The notes under the pieces are model-generated. The model did no database searches. It was not told where the DNA came from and worked only from the letters and a program-made list of their open reading frames with translations. Shown here piece after piece: positions 1 through 7,119 of a stretch of 46,525 nucleotides of DNA; within the stretch, counting starts at the first letter, position 1; every line of letters starts with the position of its first letter. Position numbers and translations under genes: made by a program. The DNA is from Xanthobacter autotrophicus. Lineage in GTDB: Bacteria > Pseudomonadota > Alphaproteobacteria > Rhizobiales > Xanthobacteraceae. Where the stretch lies: positions 1 to 46,525 of the forward strand of contig NZ_JAIVFO010000015.1 of NCBI RefSeq assembly GCF_029991245.1, written 5' to 3'.

Positions 1-65
1 CGGGAGAGGGAGCTCGCCTGTCCTTGCACCGCCATCCCCGGCAATCTCGAACCCGGCCCAAGCCC

Positions 66-884
66 ATGCACAGCGCCGACCGCCTCGCCCGCCTGTTCCT
101 GCTGCCGCTGTTCCTGTTCGTGGCGGCGTTCTTCCTGCTGCCCATGGTGCGGCTGGTGGGCGTGGCCGGCTCAGGGCCGAACGGCGTGGCTGAATACGGC
201 GCCATCCTCACCAATCCGCGCCACTTCGCGACCCTTCTCGCCACCCTGGCGCTCTCCGCCGCGGTGACGGCGGCGACCCTTGCCATCGGCACGGTGGTGG
301 CGCTGTTCCTCGCCCGCAACCGCTTCTTCGGCCGGCCGCTGCTGGTCTCCCTGCTCACCCTGCCGCTGGCCTTTCCCGGCGTGGTGGTGGGCTTCATGGT
401 GATCCTGCTCGCCGGCCGGCAGGGGCTGCTCGCCGGCCTCTCCACGGGGCTCGGAATGGGGCGGTGGGTGTTCGCCTATTCCATGGCGGGGCTGTTCGCG
501 GGCTATGTCTATTTCTCCCTGCCGCGGGTGCTGGTCACCCTCCTGGCGGCGGTGGAGAAGCTGGACCCGGCGCTGGAGGAAGCCGCCCGCTCACTCGGCG
601 CGGGACGCGCGCAGGTGCTGCGGGACGTGACGCTGCCGGGCATCGCCCCCGCGCTCATGGCTTCCGGCGCCATCGCGTTCGCCACCGCCATGGGCGCCTT
701 CGGCACCGCCTTCACGCTGGCCACGCGCATCGATGTGCTGGCCATGACCATCTATACGGAGTTCACCCTCAACGCGAACTTCGCCACCGCCGCCGCCCTC
801 TCCATCGCCCTCGGCCTCATCACCTGGGCAGTGCTGGCGCTGGCACGCAATCTCGCCGGCTCCGGCGTCGCGGCGGCGGGGTGA
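66..884 (+). CDS. ABC transporter permease (first of a pair)
   Basis: Inner-membrane permease of a binding-protein-dependent importer, related to the Fe3+/putrescine/2-aminoethylphosphonate class (MetI-like fold). The 272-residue protein has about six hydrophobic segments and a clear EAA loop (EEAARSLGAG...LPGIAPAL, about residues 175-200) that docks on the ATPase. I chose the ATG at 66; an in-frame TTG at 24 would add 14 Arg/Pro-rich residues that do not resemble a permease N-terminus. It is followed after 4 bp by a second permease and then the ATPase, so the three form one transporter. No periplasmic binding protein is visible; it probably lies just left of the window. The substrate cannot be read from the permease, but the downstream phosphodiesterase hints at an organophosphate or phosphodiester (inference). 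Confidence 0.85.
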   Translation: MHSADRLARLFLLPLFLFVAAFFLLPMVRLVGVAGSGPNGVAEYGAILTNPRHFATLLATLALSAAVTAATLAIGTVVALFLARNRFFGRPLLVSLLTLPLAFPGVVVGFMVILLAGRQGLLAGLSTGLGMGRWVFAYSMAGLFAGYVYFSLPRVLVTLLAAVEKLDPALEEAARSLGAGRAQVLRDVTLPGIAPALMASGAIAFATAMGAFGTAFTLATRIDVLAMTIYTEFTLNANFATAAALSIALGLITWAVLALARNLAGSGVAAAG

Positions 885-888
885 GGGC

Positions 889-1695
889 ATGACAGCCGCG
901 ATGAAACCCCACCGCCTCACCTTCGCCTTCCAGCTTGGCGTAACGCTTTTGGCCTGCGCCTTCCTGATGGTGCCGGCGGGCGCCTCCATCCTTGCCGGCT
1001 TCACCGTCAATTATTTCCGCGGCATCTCCTCCGGGCTCACGCTGAAGTGGATCGGCGAGGTGCTGGCGCTTTATTCCGACACCATCGCGCTCTCCATCGC
1101 CATCGCGCTGGGCACCCTCGGTGTCACCCTGCTCATCGGCGTGCCCGCCGCATGGGCGCTGGCGCGCCGGCCCTCGCGGCTCACCCGGCTGGTGGAGGAG
1201 CTGGTGACCCTGCCCGTCGCCATACCGGGCCTCGCGCTGGCGCTAGCCCTGATCCTGGCCTACGGCGGCATCCGCGACTTCCGCATGAGCCCGCTGTTCA
1301 TCCTCACCGGCCATGTGCTCTACACCCTGCCCTTCATGCTGCGCGCGGTGATGGCGGTGCTCGCCGCCGTGGACGTGCGCACGCTGGAGGAAGGCGCCGC
1401 CTCGCTTGGCGCCTCGCCGCTGCAGCGCTTCTTCCATGTGGTGGTGCCCAATGCGCGCGGCGGCATCCTCGCCGGGGCATTGATGGTGGTGACGCTCTCC
1501 ATCGGCGAGTTCAACCTCACCTGGATGCTGCACACCCCGCTCACCAAGACGCTGCCGGTGGGCCTTGCCGACAGCTACGCCTCCATGCGCCTCGAAATCG
1601 CGAGCGCCTACACGCTGGTATTCTTCGTCATGATCGTGCCCCTCCTCGTCGCCCTCCAGCTGTTCGGCCGCACCGTCGAGGGCGCAGCGAAATGA
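889..1695 (+). CDS. ABC transporter permease (second of a pair)
   Basis: Second membrane subunit of the same importer, 268 residues, with about six transmembrane helices and an EAA loop (EEGAASLGAS...VVVPNARGGI, about residues 165-190). It starts 4 bp after the first permease stops and its TGA overlaps the ATG of the ATPase gene, indicating translational coupling. Two different permeases forming a heterodimer are usual for the ferric iron, polyamine, thiamine and 2-aminoethylphosphonate ABC families. An alternative in-frame ATG at 901 would shorten the protein by only four residues. Function as a permease is secure; the substrate is not. Confidence 0.88.
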   Translation: MTAAMKPHRLTFAFQLGVTLLACAFLMVPAGASILAGFTVNYFRGISSGLTLKWIGEVLALYSDTIALSIAIALGTLGVTLLIGVPAAWALARRPSRLTRLVEELVTLPVAIPGLALALALILAYGGIRDFRMSPLFILTGHVLYTLPFMLRAVMAVLAAVDVRTLEEGAASLGASPLQRFFHVVVPNARGGILAGALMVVTLSIGEFNLTWMLHTPLTKTLPVGLADSYASMRLEIASAYTLVFFVMIVPLLVALQLFGRTVEGAAK

Positions 1696-2753
1696 ACCGG
1701 GGTGCCGCCATCACGGTGTCCGGCTGCGGCAAGACCTTCGCCGACGGCACCAGAGCCCTGTCCCCCCTCGACCTCGACGTGACGGCGGGCGAGACGCTGG
1801 TGCTGCTCGGCCCCTCGGGCTGCGGCAAGACCACCCTGCTGCGCCTTATCGCCGGGCTGGAGGCGCCCGACGCGGGCGGGCATATCCGCTTCGACGGGGC
1901 GGACGTGACCGCCTTGCCCATCGAGAAGCGCAACGTGGGCATGGTGTTCCAGTCCTATGCCCTGTTCCCCAACATGAGCGTCATCGACAATGTCGCCTAC
2001 GGCCTGCGCGTGCGCGGCATGGCAAAAGAGGGACGGCGCGCGCAGGCGGCGGGCGTGCTGGAAATGATGCGCATCGGCGCGCTGGCGGAGCGGCGCATCG
2101 ACCAGCTCTCCGGTGGCCAGCGCCAGCGGGTGGCCTTGGCCCGGGCGCTGGCGGTGGAGCCGCGCGTGATCCTGCTCGACGAGCCGCTCACCGCGCTGGA
2201 CGCCGCCCTGCGCGAGCATCTGCGCGGCGAGATCGATGCGCTGCTGAAGCGCCTCGCCATCACCGCCATCTATGTCACCCACGACCAGGCCGAGGCGCTG
2301 GCCCTGGGCGACCGCATCGTGGTCATGCGCAACGGCGCCATCGCCCAGGTGGGCACCCCGCGCGACGTGTATTTCCGCCCGGCCGACGATTTCGTGGCCG
2401 ATTTCGTGGGCGTCACCAACCGCCTCGCGGGCACGGTGCGGAACGGCCGCTTCGAGACCGCGGCGGGCGTGGTGTCCCTGCCGCCGGATCTTGCGTCGCC
2501 ACCGGCCGCCGCGGCCGGGAAAGGCGCGGCACGGCTGCTGTTCCGCCCCGAGGCCGCGCGGCTCGCGAGCCCGGTGGAAACCAGTCTGGTATTCGAGGTG
2601 GTGCAGGTGGAATTCCAGGGCGCCCGCCAGAAGGTGACCCTCAAGGATCCGTCCGGGGCACGCATCCTCGTGGAGGCGCCCGCCGATGGAACCCTGCTCG
2701 TCGGCGGCGCCGTGGGGCTTATCCTCGATCCTGGCCGAATCAGCCTCGCCTGA
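1692..2753 (+). CDS. ABC transporter ATP-binding protein with TOBE domain
   Basis: Cytoplasmic ATPase (353 residues) powering the importer formed with the two preceding permeases. Visible motifs: Walker A GPSGCGKT (40-47), Q-loop FQSYALFP (Gln87), signature LSGGQ (139-143), Walker B VILLDEP (159-165) and switch His in THDQAEA. The region after about residue 280 fits the TOBE_2 domain of PotA/FbpC/PhnT-type ATPases. The start is the ATG overlapping the permease stop (ATGA); the same frame stays open upstream but the extension is Arg/His/Pro-rich shadow sequence. ATPase identity is certain; 'spermidine/iron/phosphonate-type' is as far as the sequence goes for substrate. Confidence 0.92.
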   Translation: MNRGAAITVSGCGKTFADGTRALSPLDLDVTAGETLVLLGPSGCGKTTLLRLIAGLEAPDAGGHIRFDGADVTALPIEKRNVGMVFQSYALFPNMSVIDNVAYGLRVRGMAKEGRRAQAAGVLEMMRIGALAERRIDQLSGGQRQRVALARALAVEPRVILLDEPLTALDAALREHLRGEIDALLKRLAITAIYVTHDQAEALALGDRIVVMRNGAIAQVGTPRDVYFRPADDFVADFVGVTNRLAGTVRNGRFETAAGVVSLPPDLASPPAAAAGKGAARLLFRPEAARLASPVETSLVFEVVQVEFQGARQKVTLKDPSGARILVEAPADGTLLVGGAVGLILDPGRISLA

Positions 2754-2806
2754 TTGCCTTTCACACCGTTCCTTCCCGTCTGAATCTGCTCGTCTGATCC
2801 TGCCCC

Positions 2807-3631
2807 ATGCTCATCGCCCAGCTCACCGACACCCATATCCGCCGCCCCGGCACCCTCGCCTACGGGGTGGTGGACACCGCGCATTACCTGGAAGCGGCGG
2901 TCGCCCACATCCTCGCCCTCGCGCCCCGGCCCGATGCGGTGATCGTCACCGGCGACCTCACGGATTTCGACGATGCGGCCGAATATGCCCGCTTCCGGGC
3001 GATCACGGCGGCGCTGCCCATGCCGCTGTTTCCCGTTCCGGGCAACCACGACTCGTCTGCGGGCCTGCTGACCGCCTTCCCCGAGATCGCCGCGCGGTGC
3101 GACGGCGGGCGGGTGAATTATGTGGTCGAGGATTTTCCGCTGCGGCTGGTGATGCTGGATTCCACGGTCCATGGCCGTCCGCATGGCGCGCTGGGGGAAC
3201 AGGGCCTCGCCTTCCTCGACCGCGCGCTGGCTGCGGCGCCCGGGCGACCGGCCTTCGTCTGCGCCCACCATCCGCCCTTCCTCACCGGCATACGGCACAT
3301 GGACGTGCAGAACCTGTCCGACGCGGCGGGGCTGGAAGAGGTGTTCGGGCACTGGCCCCAGGTGCTGGGCTTCACCTGCGGCCATGTCCACCGGGCGGTG
3401 ACCACCAGCTTCGCCGGCGTCGCCGCCACCATCGGGCCGGCCCCCGCCCATTCCGTGAGCCTCGCCCTCGACCGCGAGGCGCCGCCCACCTTCCACATGG
3501 AGCCGCCGAGCCTGTCCCTGCACCTGTTCACGGACGGCCGGCTGGTGACCCACCGCAGCTTCATCGGCGCCTATGGCGGACCGCATCCCTTCTTCGGCCC
3601 GGACGGCAGGGCCATCGGCACGCCGGGGTGA
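2807..3631 (+). CDS. Calcineurin-like phosphodiesterase (GpdQ / class III cyclic-nucleotide PDE type)
   Basis: Binuclear metallophosphoesterase of 274 residues. The metal-ligand motifs appear in order: D-x-H (Asp8, His10), GD (49-50), GNHD (79-82), HHPP (154-157) and GHVH (192-195). This arrangement is that of the GpdQ/Rv0805/CpdA group, which hydrolyses phosphodiesters such as glycerophosphodiesters or cyclic nucleotides. There is no signal peptide, so it acts in the cytoplasm. It lies 53 bp after the ABC ATPase gene on the same strand and ahead of the shared terminator, so it is probably co-transcribed. A simple reading is that the transporter imports a phosphodiester which this enzyme cleaves (inference). 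Exact substrate unknown. Confidence 0.85.
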   Translation: MLIAQLTDTHIRRPGTLAYGVVDTAHYLEAAVAHILALAPRPDAVIVTGDLTDFDDAAEYARFRAITAALPMPLFPVPGNHDSSAGLLTAFPEIAARCDGGRVNYVVEDFPLRLVMLDSTVHGRPHGALGEQGLAFLDRALAAAPGRPAFVCAHHPPFLTGIRHMDVQNLSDAAGLEEVFGHWPQVLGFTCGHVHRAVTTSFAGVAATIGPAPAHSVSLALDREAPPTFHMEPPSLSLHLFTDGRLVTHRSFIGAYGGPHPFFGPDGRAIGTPG

Positions 3632-3651
3632 GACGTCCAGCCCCGGAAAAG

Positions 3652-3680
3652 AAAAAGCCCCGGACCAGCCGGGGCTTTTT
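3652..3680. terminator. Bidirectional Rho-independent terminator
   Basis: Perfect 12-bp inverted repeat: AAAAAGCCCCGG, loop ACCAG, CCGGGGCTTTTT. The A-run and T-run make it work from both sides. It sits between the phosphodiesterase gene (plus) and hemA (minus), two convergent genes, and should end both transcripts. Confidence 0.9.
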
Positions 3681-3700
3681 CAGTTGAGACAGACCGACTG

Positions 3701-4990
3701 TCAGCCGCCGGCCACCGGCAGCGGGATGGGCGCGGGCCCCAGCGCGGTGCGGCGGGACGAGGCGGAGGCGCGCTCCGCCACATGGTCGGCGTAGGGCAGT
3801 TCCAGCCGCTCCCACACGTCGGTGAGCGCCTTGGCCAGATGGGCGATGAGCGCGTCGTCGTGGAACGGGGTGGGGGTGATGCGCAGCCGCTCCGTGCCGC
3901 GGGGCACGGTGGGGTAATTGATGGGCTGGATGTAGATTCCATACTCGGCGAGCAGCAGGTCGCTGGCCATCTTGCAGGCCTTGGCATCGCCCACCATCAC
4001 CGGGACGATGTGGGTGGGCGTGTCCATCTGCGGCAGGCCGGCGGCGGCGAGGGCGCGCTTGACCTTGGCCACCTGGGCGCGCTGGCCCTCGCGCTCGACC
4101 TGGGACGCCTTCAGGTGCCGCACCGAGGCGGCAGCCGCCGCCGCGACCGCTGGGGGCAGCGCGGTGGTGAAGATGAAGCCCGGCGCATAGGAGCGCACCG
4201 CGTCGATGATCAGGCGCTTGCCGGTGATGTAGCCGCCGACCACGCCGAACGCCTTGCCCAGCGTGCCCTCGATCACGTCCACGCGGTCCATGACGCCGTC
4301 GCGCTCGGCGACGCCGCCGCCGCGCTCGCCATACATGCCCACGGCGTGCACTTCATCCAGATAGGTCATGGCGCCGTAGCGCTCGGCCAGTTCGCAGATG
4401 GCGCCGATGGGGGCGATGTCGCCGTCCATGGAATAGACGCTCTCGAACACCACCAGCTTGGGCCGGTCACCGGCCGCCTTCAGCAGCTCTTCCAGGTGCT
4501 CGAGGTCGTTGTGGCGGAAGATGGCCTTCTGCCGGCCGCCGTGGCGCACGCCCTCGATCATGGAATTGTGGTTCAGCTCGTCGGAGATCACCACGCAGTC
4601 GGGGATCAGCTTGACGATGGTGGAGATGCCGGTGGCATTTGAAATGTAGCCGGAGGTGAAGACCAGGCCGGATTCCTTGCCATGCAGGTCGGCCAGCTCG
4701 CGCTCCAGCATCACGATCTCGTGGCTGTTGCCCGAGATGTTGCGGGTGCCGCCGGCGCCGGCGCCGCGCGCCTGGGCCGCCTCGCACATGGCGGCGACCA
4801 CGTCGGGATGGCTGCCCATGCCCAGATAGTCGTTGGAGCACCACACGACGATGTCGCGCGGGCCGCCGGGGGAATGCCAGACCGCGCGCGGGAAATGGCG
4901 CGCGTCACGCTCGATCTCGGCGAAGGTACGATAACGGCGCTCCTTGCGCAGGGCGTCGATGGCGTCGGCGAAAAAGCTGTCGTAGTTCAT
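3701..4990 (-). CDS. hemA: 5-aminolevulinate synthase
   Basis: PLP enzyme condensing glycine with succinyl-CoA to 5-aminolevulinate, the first step of haem synthesis by the Shemin (C4) route typical of alphaproteobacteria. The 429-residue protein has the alpha-oxoamine synthase fold: substrate-binding start (MNYDSFF...LRKERRYR), LDEVHAVG with the pyridine-ring Asp212, and the PLP lysine Lys246 in [11 protein letters not shown]-terminal tail of roughly 25 residues after ELPYADHV is Ala/Ser/Pro-rich and looks non-catalytic. The start at 4990 matches the conserved N-terminus; the frame stays open to 5092 but that extension is unlike the family. A perfect FNR/FixK box lies about 93 bp upstream, pointing to induction at low oxygen. 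Confidence 0.97.
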   Translation of the reverse strand: MNYDSFFADAIDALRKERRYRTFAEIERDARHFPRAVWHSPGGPRDIVVWCSNDYLGMGSHPDVVAAMCEAAQARGAGAGGTRNISGNSHEIVMLERELADLHGKESGLVFTSGYISNATGISTIVKLIPDCVVISDELNHNSMIEGVRHGGRQKAIFRHNDLEHLEELLKAAGDRPKLVVFESVYSMDGDIAPIGAICELAERYGAMTYLDEVHAVGMYGERGGGVAERDGVMDRVDVIEGTLGKAFGVVGGYITGKRLIIDAVRSYAPGFIFTTALPPAVAAAAAASVRHLKASQVEREGQRAQVAKVKRALAAAGLPQMDTPTHIVPVMVGDAKACKMASDLLLAEYGIYIQPINYPTVPRGTERLRITPTPFHDDALIAHLAKALTDVWERLELPYADHVAERASASSRRTALGPAPIPLPVAGG

Positions 4991-5056
4991 TCCGAACCCT
5001 GCGGCGACTGAGCGACTGGGTGCGGCTCCGACGGAGCCGTTCCTCATTGTTATAAG

Positions 5057-5096
5057 GTTATCGCGGCACCTTGCTCCTTGTATTGATGCCAATCAA
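5057..5096 (-). promoter_or_regulatory. FNR/FixK box and possible -10 of hemA
   Basis: TTGATGCCAATCAA at 5083-5096 is a perfect match to the FNR/FixK/FnrL consensus TTGAT-N4-ATCAA. Read on the minus strand, GATAAC at 5057-5062 lies about 30 bp downstream of the box centre, the distance expected of a class II activator site near -41 with this hexamer as -10. Oxygen-controlled hemA transcription by FNR-type regulators is known in Bradyrhizobium (FixK) and Rhodobacter (FnrL). The box is seen directly; the -10 and the identity of the regulator are inference. Confidence 0.82.
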
Positions 5097-5153
5097 GAGG
5101 CGAGCAGGACGCGCGGCGATCCGGCGCAAGGGGACGGCGCAGCGGAAATTTTA

Positions 5154-5168
5154 CTGCATTGCAGCATG
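5154..5168. promoter_or_regulatory. CTGC-N3-GCAG motif (PhaR-like) upstream of hemA
   Basis: CTGCATTGCAG (5154-5164) fits the CTGC-N3-4-GCAG pattern reported for the PHB-responsive repressor PhaR of Paracoccus and Rhodobacter. It extends to GCATTGCAGCATG (5156-5168), a 13-mer that recurs upstream of the diguanylate cyclase gene at 46446-46458. It lies about 165 bp before hemA. Function is inferred from motif shape only. Confidence 0.3.
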
Positions 5169-5230
5169 TTGCGCGGGGCAGCCGGGATCGCCCCGGCGCC
5201 ATCGGGCAACCGCCATACAACCGGGGCGAG

Positions 5231-6346
5231 CTACTTCACCTCCACCGGCAGGAAGGTGAAGGGCGCGGCCGGCTCGAAGCGGGCCGCCGCATTGCCGGAA
5301 TAGACCTTGCCGCCGGTCAGCGTCAGCTTCTTCACCGGCGCCCCGGCCTTCAGGTCGAGGCTGTCGAGGGGCACCCAGAAGCTGTTGGGGCTGGTGGCGG
5401 AATCGTAGAAATAGACGCGGTCCTTCTGGTCACTCACCGTCCGCCACAGGGTCGAGGCGATATTGGGCTCGCCCGGCGTGGTGAGGCCCAGCGGCACGCT
5501 CACCGAGCGCATCACGCTGGCGACGCTGGCCACCGCCTGGTTGGCATAGGTGCCGTCCGGCACGGCGGTGAGGATGGCCGGGGAGGCCTTCGTGGGAATA
5601 GCCTTGATGAAGAAGCTGGCGCGGGCGAAGCGGTCGGCCGCCCGGTTGGTGCCGGGCAGGAACACCGTGCCGCCGATCTGCTCCCAGTAGCTGTTGAGCG
5701 CCAGCTGCTGGTCGAAGGACGGCGAATTGGTCATCACCTGATACTGGCGGCCATGGTGGACCACCAGCTTGCCGCCCAGATATTCGAAGACGGCGCTGTC
5801 GCCCGAGGGGTCGGAAATGGCGAGGTGCAGCTGCGCGCCGTCGCCGTTGGGCAGGTTGGCCGTCACCACCACGAACGGCTCGGCGGACAATGCCGTCACC
5901 GCCTCACTCACCGTGGCGAAATTGTCGAGCACATATTGCGCCCACAGGCTGATGGAGAGGGCGGGACGGCCGTCCGGCTTGGCGTATTCGGATTCGGCCA
6001 GATAGAGCAGGTTGGCGACGAGGCCCTTCTCGTTCATGCCGTCCGCCGTGCCCACGTCATAGCCGGAGGCGATGAGGCTGCCGTATTTGGACACCCATTT
6101 GGGGGTGTTCGCTCCGGCGGCGCCGGTGCGCGCCATGCCGGCCGGAAAGGCCCAGAGATTGGTGCGTATGTCTTCGGCCCAGTCCATGGACCGGCCGGTG
6201 ATGACCACGCCATCGGAGCCGAGATAGACCGCACGGGTGCAGGCCTGCGCCACCCCGGCGCCGAGGCCCGAGACATAAAGCGCCGCGGCGGCGAGCGCGG
6301 CGGCGCGGACGGACCTGAGGGTGCGGGGAGCGCGCGAATGCGGCAT
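5231..6346 (-). CDS. Exported linear-amide C-N hydrolase (choloylglycine hydrolase / penicillin V acylase family)
   Basis: N-terminal-nucleophile hydrolase of 371 residues. A signal peptide (Arg-rich start, hydrophobic core, cleavage after Ala-Gln-Ala) is followed directly by Cys36, the expected catalytic nucleophile (CTRAVYLG). Family hallmarks follow: GRSMDW, NLWAFPAGM, and DGMNEKGL. Family members cleave bile-salt conjugates, penicillin V or N-acyl-homoserine lactones; Gram-negative exported ones often act on acyl-homoserine lactones or penicillin V. Signal-peptidase cleavage here would by itself free the Cys nucleophile. Start chosen at 6346, with GGAGA five bases upstream; the frame is open further but lacks a ribosome site. 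It stands alone between hemA (same strand) and a divergent thioesterase gene. Natural substrate unknown. Confidence 0.85.
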   Translation of the reverse strand: MPHSRAPRTLRSVRAAALAAAALYVSGLGAGVAQACTRAVYLGSDGVVITGRSMDWAEDIRTNLWAFPAGMARTGAAGANTPKWVSKYGSLIASGYDVGTADGMNEKGLVANLLYLAESEYAKPDGRPALSISLWAQYVLDNFATVSEAVTALSAEPFVVVTANLPNGDGAQLHLAISDPSGDSAVFEYLGGKLVVHHGRQYQVMTNSPSFDQQLALNSYWEQIGGTVFLPGTNRAADRFARASFFIKAIPTKASPAILTAVPDGTYANQAVASVASVMRSVSVPLGLTTPGEPNIASTLWRTVSDQKDRVYFYDSATSPNSFWVPLDSLDLKAGAPVKKLTLTGGKVYSGNAAARFEPAAPFTFLPVEVK

Positions 6347-6564
6347 AGGGGTCTCCGGTTGGGCGGCCGGGCCGTTTTTTTGAGCGGGCTGCCGGAGCTT
6401 TAAGCCCCGACAGCGCCGCATCGACCGCCGGATAGACGGCTGAAAGAGATACCGGCTCCGCCCACACAGCAAGGCGGAGCCGGTCATCCATGCCCTGTCT
6501 GCCCCGAAAAGACATGGACAAGAGGGAGATAACCACCTCCCCCGGGGGGATTCTCTGAGATGGA

Positions 6565-6592
6565 TCAAATTTGGCGGAAGCCGGTCAAATTT
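6565..6592. promoter_or_regulatory. Paired TCAAATTT direct repeats, spacing 20 bp
   Basis: TCAAATTT occurs at 6565-6572 and again at 6585-6592, exactly 20 bp apart (about two helical turns). The preceding bases also partly match (GGA and CGG). This is the AT-richest part of the 319-bp divergent gap between the amidohydrolase and thioesterase genes, so a pair of operator half-sites or a promoter is plausible. No regulator can be named. Confidence 0.4.
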
Positions 6593-6612
6593 TTGCTATG
6601 GGCTAAAGTCGA

Positions 6613-6658
6613 ACGCGCCCCAGGCGCATGAATGGCCAAACGCGCCTCAGGCGCCTGG
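6613..6658 (+). repeat. 27-bp tandem repeat forming a hairpin over a ribosome binding site
   Basis: ACGCGCCCCAGGCGC (6613-6627) and ACGCGCCTCAGGCGC (6640-6654) are near-identical with a 27-bp period. CCAGGCGC (6620-6627) can also pair with GCGCCTGG (6651-6658), whose last bases begin the GGAGAG ribosome site of the thioesterase gene at 6666. The structure could mask translation initiation. Pairing is seen; regulation is inferred. Confidence 0.5.
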
Positions 6659-6665
6659 AGAGACG

Positions 6666-7064
6666 ATGCTCGATAAAGAGGCCCATATGCCAGACGGTAT
6701 CCCGGTGATCCGGACCATCGCCATGCCGGCGGACACCAATCCCAATGGCGATATCTTCGGCGGCTGGCTGATGTCGCAGATGGACCTGGCCGCCGGCAAC
6801 GTGGCGGCGCGGCGCTCGCGCGGTCGGGCGGCCACGGTGGCGGTGGAGGCCATGAGCTTCCTGTCGCCGGTGGCGGTGGGCGACGAGGTGAGCCTGTTCG
6901 CCCGCGTCGCGAAGATGGGGCGCACCTCCATGCGCATCGAGGTGGAGGCCTGGCGCCGCGCCCGCGCCAGCGAGCAGACCACCAAGGTGACGGAAGCCGT
7001 CTTCACCTTCGTCGCCATCGACGAGGAAGGCCGCCCCCGCCCCATCCCGGTGGACGAGGGCTGA
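6666..7064 (+). CDS. Acyl-CoA thioesterase (YciA-like, HotDog fold)
   Basis: 132-residue cytoplasmic HotDog-fold enzyme hydrolysing acyl-CoA to free acid and CoA. The signature NPNGDIFGGWLMSQMDLAAG (about residues 26-45) includes the conserved Asp of YciA/ACOT7-type thioesterases. The length equals the usual single-domain YciA length. The ATG at 6666 is well placed after GGAGAG; the internal ATG at 6687 is less likely. The gene is divergent from the amidohydrolase and convergent with hrpB. The repeat hairpin overlapping its ribosome site may regulate it. Confidence 0.9.
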   Translation: MLDKEAHMPDGIPVIRTIAMPADTNPNGDIFGGWLMSQMDLAAGNVAARRSRGRAATVAVEAMSFLSPVAVGDEVSLFARVAKMGRTSMRIEVEAWRRARASEQTTKVTEAVFTFVAIDEEGRPRPIPVDEG

Positions 7065-7067
7065 CGG

Positions 7068-7119
7068 CCCTCACGTTCCCACCTGCGTCCCCGCCCTCAC
7101 GTGCCCACCTACGTGCCCC
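7068..7119. repeat. 26-bp imperfect tandem duplication at the 3' end of hrpB
   Basis: Two copies of a 26-bp unit beginning CCCTCACGT (7068-7093 and 7094-7119) agree at 22 of 26 positions. The second copy contains the stop codon of hrpB (minus strand, 7109-7111), the first lies in the short gap to the thioesterase gene. It looks like a recent local duplication. Confidence 0.6.

Noticed and set aside
6352-6381. T-run (seven T) after a GC stretch, resembling a plus-strand terminator
   Set aside because: The stem is only about four base pairs, and no plus-strand gene ends upstream; it lies in the leader of the minus-strand amidohydrolase.
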